The position numbers and the translations under genes were made by a program. This document shows positions 6,488 to 8,830 of a stretch of DNA of 8,830 nt, one piece after another. Each line of letters starts with the position of its first letter. Within the stretch, counting starts at the first letter, position 1. Where the stretch lies: NCBI GenBank assembly GCA_013336035.1, contig JAAXUL010000279.1, positions 1 to 8,830 on the forward strand, in the 5' to 3' direction. This stretch comes from Chloroflexales bacterium (GTDB lineage Bacteria; Chloroflexota; Chloroflexia; Chloroflexales; Chloroflexaceae). The notes under the pieces were generated by a model. The model saw nothing but the letters and a program-made list of their open reading frames with translations, was not told the origin of the DNA and did not search any database.

Positions 6488-6520
6488 GATTATGATCGGC
6501 GCCAAGGCAGCAGGGTAGAT

Positions 6521-6549
6521 TTGGACCATGTCATACGCAAAGTTATGGT
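6521..6549 (+). promoter_or_regulatory. Sigma70-type promoter for the eIF2B-like gene
   Basis: TTGGAC (6521-6526) and TATGGT (6544-6549) are spaced by exactly 17 bases. A transcript would start near 6556, leaving about 90 bases of leader before the GTG at 6648. An in-frame ATG at 6528 lies inside this promoter, which argues against that codon as the real start. Confidence 0.55.
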
Positions 6550-6647
6550 ATGGTAGAAGGTATGCAAGTAGGGGCAGCTTGCCGCTATGCGATGCGTCCG
6601 ACATCACCGGCCCAAACGACGAACGTGCTTACTCCAGGGAAGGCTCA

Positions 6648-7562
6648 GTGGATAGGTTTACCGCACAGGTGATCGCGGCCATCGCCGAGGACAGCGTCTC
6701 GGGCGCTGTCGAGATCGCCGAGAAGAGTGCTGAGGCCCTGCAGCGCCTGGCACGCAACGACCAGTCAGCCAATATCGACGAGCTTAGGCACCGTCTCATC
6801 GAGGTGGGCTGGGGTCTGATCCGCATCCACCCCACGATGGCACCCCTCGTGAATCTGGTCAACGGGGTCCTCTGGACAATCGACGATGCGCCCACGGTCG
6901 AGGCGGCGCGCCGCGCGGTCGCCGAGGCGACGGGCGACTTCAAACGACACCTGCGCGTGCACGAGGCCGCGATCGCCGAGACGGCCCTGCGGCTCATCCC
7001 GGATGACGGGCAGATCCTGACCAACGGGCGTAGCACAACGGTGCGCGCGGCCCTGCGCCACGCCCAGCGGGCCGGCCGGCGCTTCCGCGTTATCTGCGCC
7101 GAGGGGCGCCCCGCCTGCGAGGGCCGCAGCCTGGCCGCCGAGCTGGCCGCGGGCGGCATCCAGGTCACCCTGGTCATCGACGCCCTGGGGATCGCCCTCG
7201 CCGGCGAGTCACAGCTGGTGCTCGTCGGCGCCGACCACCTGGGCAGCTACGGCCTGGTGAACAAAGTGGGCACCTACGGCATCGCGCTGTCCGCAAGAGA
7301 GCGCGACGTGCCGATGTACGCCCTCTGCGGCAGCGAGAAGTTTCTGCCCCCTGGCTTTGTGCCCCCCGGGCAGACGCGCTGGCCCGCCGACCAGGTCTGG
7401 GCCGACGCGCCTGCGGGCGTCACGATCTCGAACCTGTACTTCGACAGCACGCCCCTCGCCGCCCTCGCCGGCATCGTCACCGAGCAGGGCGTGCAGCCCA
7501 CGGTCGGCATCGAGGCCTGGCTGGCCGCGACCAAGCTGCACCCGGGGCTAAAGCAAGGGTAG
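6648..7562 (+). CDS. eIF2B / ribose-1,5-bisphosphate isomerase-like protein lacking the catalytic Cys
   Basis: A 304-residue protein of the initiation factor 2B-related family, which includes archaeal ribose-1,5-bisphosphate isomerase and MtnA. Seen: an N-terminal helical half (1-115), ILTNGRSTTVRAAL (123-136), CAEGRPACEGRSLAAEL (150-166), VTLVIDAL (173-180), LVGADHLGSYGLVNKVGT (192-209) and the family end motif NLYFDSTPLAAL (262-273). The usual isomerase THC motif reads TNG, so the catalytic cysteine is Gly127, while the Asp of GAD (Asp196) and NK (205-206) are kept. The fold and a sugar-phosphate pocket seem retained, but isomerase chemistry is doubtful; it may be regulatory or use another mechanism. 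GTG 6648 was chosen because AGGGA (6636-6640) is seven bases upstream and homology starts there. The 40 codons back to ATG 6528 overlap the promoter. It is a single gene, convergent with the glycosyltransferase. Confidence 0.88.
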   Translation: MDRFTAQVIAAIAEDSVSGAVEIAEKSAEALQRLARNDQSANIDELRHRLIEVGWGLIRIHPTMAPLVNLVNGVLWTIDDAPTVEAARRAVAEATGDFKRHLRVHEAAIAETALRLIPDDGQILTNGRSTTVRAALRHAQRAGRRFRVICAEGRPACEGRSLAAELAAGGIQVTLVIDALGIALAGESQLVLVGADHLGSYGLVNKVGTYGIALSARERDVPMYALCGSEKFLPPGFVPPGQTRWPADQVWADAPAGVTISNLYFDSTPLAALAGIVTEQGVQPTVGIEAWLAATKLHPGLKQG

Positions 7563-7573
7563 CCGCCGCAGGC

Positions 7574-7612
7574 GCGGCGTAGAGCGGCCGCGACGATGCG
7601 GCGCTACGTCGC
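7574..7612. other. Stem-loop between convergent genes
   Basis: GCG, CGTAG and GCCGC on the left (7574-7591) pair with GCGGC, CTACG and CGC on the right (7598-7612). The stem has internal mismatches and a six-base GACGAT loop. It spans the 41-bp gap between two facing stop codons and the last codons of the glycosyltransferase. It may act as a two-way transcription stop, but T-tracts are absent on both sides. Confidence 0.4.
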
Positions 7613-8716
7613 CACCCGACGATAGACTGCCAGCGTCTCGCGGGCGGCGCGCCCCCAGGAGAACTGGGCGGCGCGGGCGGGGCCCCTTTGTGCCAGGTCG
7701 GCGCGGGCGGCCTCGTCGCCCCACAGGCGGGTGATCGTCTCGGCCCAGGCCGCCACATCGCTGGTGGGCACCACCACCGCCGCGTCGCCGGCCACCTCGG
7801 GCAGGCTGCTCGTGTCGGCCACCACGCTTGGCGCCCCGCAGGCCATAGCCTCTAGGGCCGGCAGCCCGAAGCCCTCGTACAGCGACGGGTTGAGGTAGAT
7901 CCGGCACGCGCGGTAGAGCCAGAGCAGATCCTCGGCCCCGACCCCCCCGAGGAAGACGACCGCGTCATCTAGCCGCAGCTCCCTCGCAAGGGCGTAGATC
8001 GGCTCGTCGAGCCAGCCGCGCGCGCCGGCCGCGACGAGCCTGAGCCCGCCCTTGGGGCGCCGATCCAGGCCGACGCGCAGGGCGCGCAGCAGGGTCTCGA
8101 GGTTCTTGCGCGGCTCGATCGTACTCACAAAGAGCAGAAACGAGCTGGCCTCGAGCTCGCGCCCGTTGATCGTCCGCGTGTCGCCGGGGGGCAGATCGAG
8201 CGGCGTGAAGCTGGGGGCCGCGGCCTCGTAGACGACGTCAACCCGCTCGGGGGGCAGATCGAGCAGGCCGGCGATATCTTGCCGGGTCGCCTGCGAGACC
8301 GTGATCACGGCGTCGGCGTCGTGGGCGGCGGCCCGCACCTGGCCGTAGAAGCGCCGCGCCGAGGCGTCGAGGATCTCGGGGAAGTGCAGGAAGGCCAGGT
8401 CGTGGATGGTGATCACCGCGGGGCACGGGCGCCGCCGCGGGGCGATAAAGTCGGGGCAGTGCAGCAGGTCGAGGCGGCGCGGCCACAGCTCGAGCGGCAG
8501 GCCCCACTGCTCGTAGCGGTTGTGGGGCGGGGTGAGCAGGGCGGCGCGGCGCACATTGGGCGCCACCACGAGGGGGCGGGCCTGGCGGTAGTGCTGCAGG
8601 GCGACGAGCTCGTCGTCGGGGGCGCAGGGGGCCAGGGCCGCCAGGAGCTGGCGGGTGTACTGGGCGATCCCGCCCTGCCGGTAGGCGTTCAGGCGCGCGT
8701 CGATGGCGATCCGCAT
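7604..8716 (-). CDS. GT4-family glycosyltransferase (GT-B fold, MtfB-like)
   Basis: A 370-residue retaining glycosyltransferase of family GT4, normal in length. The N-terminal acceptor half starts IDARLNAYRQGGIAQYTRQL (5-24) with the glycine loop typical of the family, and HDLAFLHFPE (105-114) follows. The donor half carries VSTIEPRKN (198-206) with Arg203/Lys204 for the nucleotide-sugar phosphates. YEGFGLPALEAMACG (280-294) forms the E-x7-E motif (Glu281 and Glu289), and SLPEVAGDAA follows (304-313). The DxRxxxxxxGGIxxY start is typical of mannosyl- or rhamnosyltransferases that build polysaccharide or glycolipid; the sugar is not known. There is no membrane segment, so it is cytosolic or peripheral. 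AGGGG precedes ATG 8716 by about five bases. The ATG shares one base with the stop codon of the upstream hydrolase gene (TGATG), which indicates translational coupling. Confidence 0.93.
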   Translation of the reverse strand: MRIAIDARLNAYRQGGIAQYTRQLLAALAPCAPDDELVALQHYRQARPLVVAPNVRRAALLTPPHNRYEQWGLPLELWPRRLDLLHCPDFIAPRRRPCPAVITIHDLAFLHFPEILDASARRFYGQVRAAAHDADAVITVSQATRQDIAGLLDLPPERVDVVYEAAAPSFTPLDLPPGDTRTINGRELEASSFLLFVSTIEPRKNLETLLRALRVGLDRRPKGGLRLVAAGARGWLDEPIYALARELRLDDAVVFLGGVGAEDLLWLYRACRIYLNPSLYEGFGLPALEAMACGAPSVVADTSSLPEVAGDAAVVVPTSDVAAWAETITRLWGDEAARADLAQRGPARAAQFSWGRAARETLAVYRRVAT

Positions 8717-8830
8717 CAGGCCCCTATGGTGATCTCGAGCCCGTCATAGGCGAACGCGACCCCGGGGGGCAGCTGCGCGCTGGCGGTGGCGTGGTCGATG
8801 GCGTGGGTCATGTGGACGAAGAAGGCGCGG
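8716..8830 (-). CDS. MBL-fold metallo-hydrolase, C-terminal end (PhnP-like), partial
   Basis: Only the last 37 codons are inside the window; the gene continues past 8830. They read FFVHMTHAIDHATASAQLPP, then VAFAYDGLEI, then the stop. The H-x-x-H-x-x-DH pattern followed by LPPGVxxAYDGL is typical of the end of MBL-fold hydrolases of the PhnP / phosphoribosyl cyclic phosphodiesterase type, where a C-terminal histidine helps bind metal. These enzymes hydrolyse phosphodiesters in the cytosol. The exact substrate cannot be read from this fragment. The stop codon overlaps the glycosyltransferase start by one base, so the two are probably one operon. Confidence 0.75.
   Translation of the reverse strand, partial: RAFFVHMTHAIDHATASAQLPPGVAFAYDGLEITIGA

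Noticed and set aside
6528..6647. ATG start at 6528 for the eIF2B-like gene
   Set aside because: The codon lies within the TTGGAC-N17-TATGGT promoter. The first 40 residues do not resemble the family, and GTG 6648 has a well-spaced AGGGA.
8186..8264. 16-bp direct repeat GGGGGGCAGATCGAGC at 8186 and 8249
   Set aside because: Both copies encode the LDLPP peptide at two places in the glycosyltransferase with the same codon choice; coincidence in coding DNA.

Overview
The window is GC-rich DNA, mostly coding, with long cytosolic enzymes, a hybrid histidine kinase and a PfkB/BtpA/aldolase gene group. This mix resembles free-living Chloroflexota (Chloroflexia, Roseiflexus-like relatives). That placement is an inference from gene style only; no marker gene is present.

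Left part (1-3844): three complete genes lie on the minus strand, transcribed leftward. In order of transcription they are a PfkB-family sugar kinase (2879-3844), a BtpA/SgcQ-family TIM-barrel protein (1768-2616) and a DapA/NanA-superfamily aldolase (164-1051). A strong intrinsic terminator (91-128) closes the group. The genes are not tightly packed. The 262-bp gap between kinase and BtpA has no recognisable gene. The 716-bp gap between BtpA and aldolase holds a 23/24-bp tandem repeat array (about 1347-1583), a perfect 13-bp-stem hairpin and a promoter for the aldolase. Kinase plus TIM-barrel protein plus class I aldolase is a plausible sugar or sugar-acid breakdown set with an unknown substrate.

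Middle (3845-6402): a divergent intergenic region carries a perfect TATAAT box and a small dyad. It is followed on the plus strand by a soluble hybrid histidine kinase with the order receiver-GAF-PAS-HisKA-HATPase-receiver.

Right part (6403-8830): a 245-bp spacer holds a long imperfect hairpin and a good sigma70-type promoter. It precedes an eIF2B/ribose-1,5-bisphosphate-isomerase-like gene (start GTG 6648) that has lost the isomerase cysteine. Convergent to it are a GT4 glycosyltransferase (7604-8716) and, overlapping its start by one base, the 3' end of an MBL-fold (PhnP-like) hydrolase that runs off the window.

No tRNA, rRNA, insertion sequence or CRISPR array was found. The least explained items are the PfkB-BtpA-aldolase group, the repeat array inside it, and the Cys-less eIF2B-like protein.
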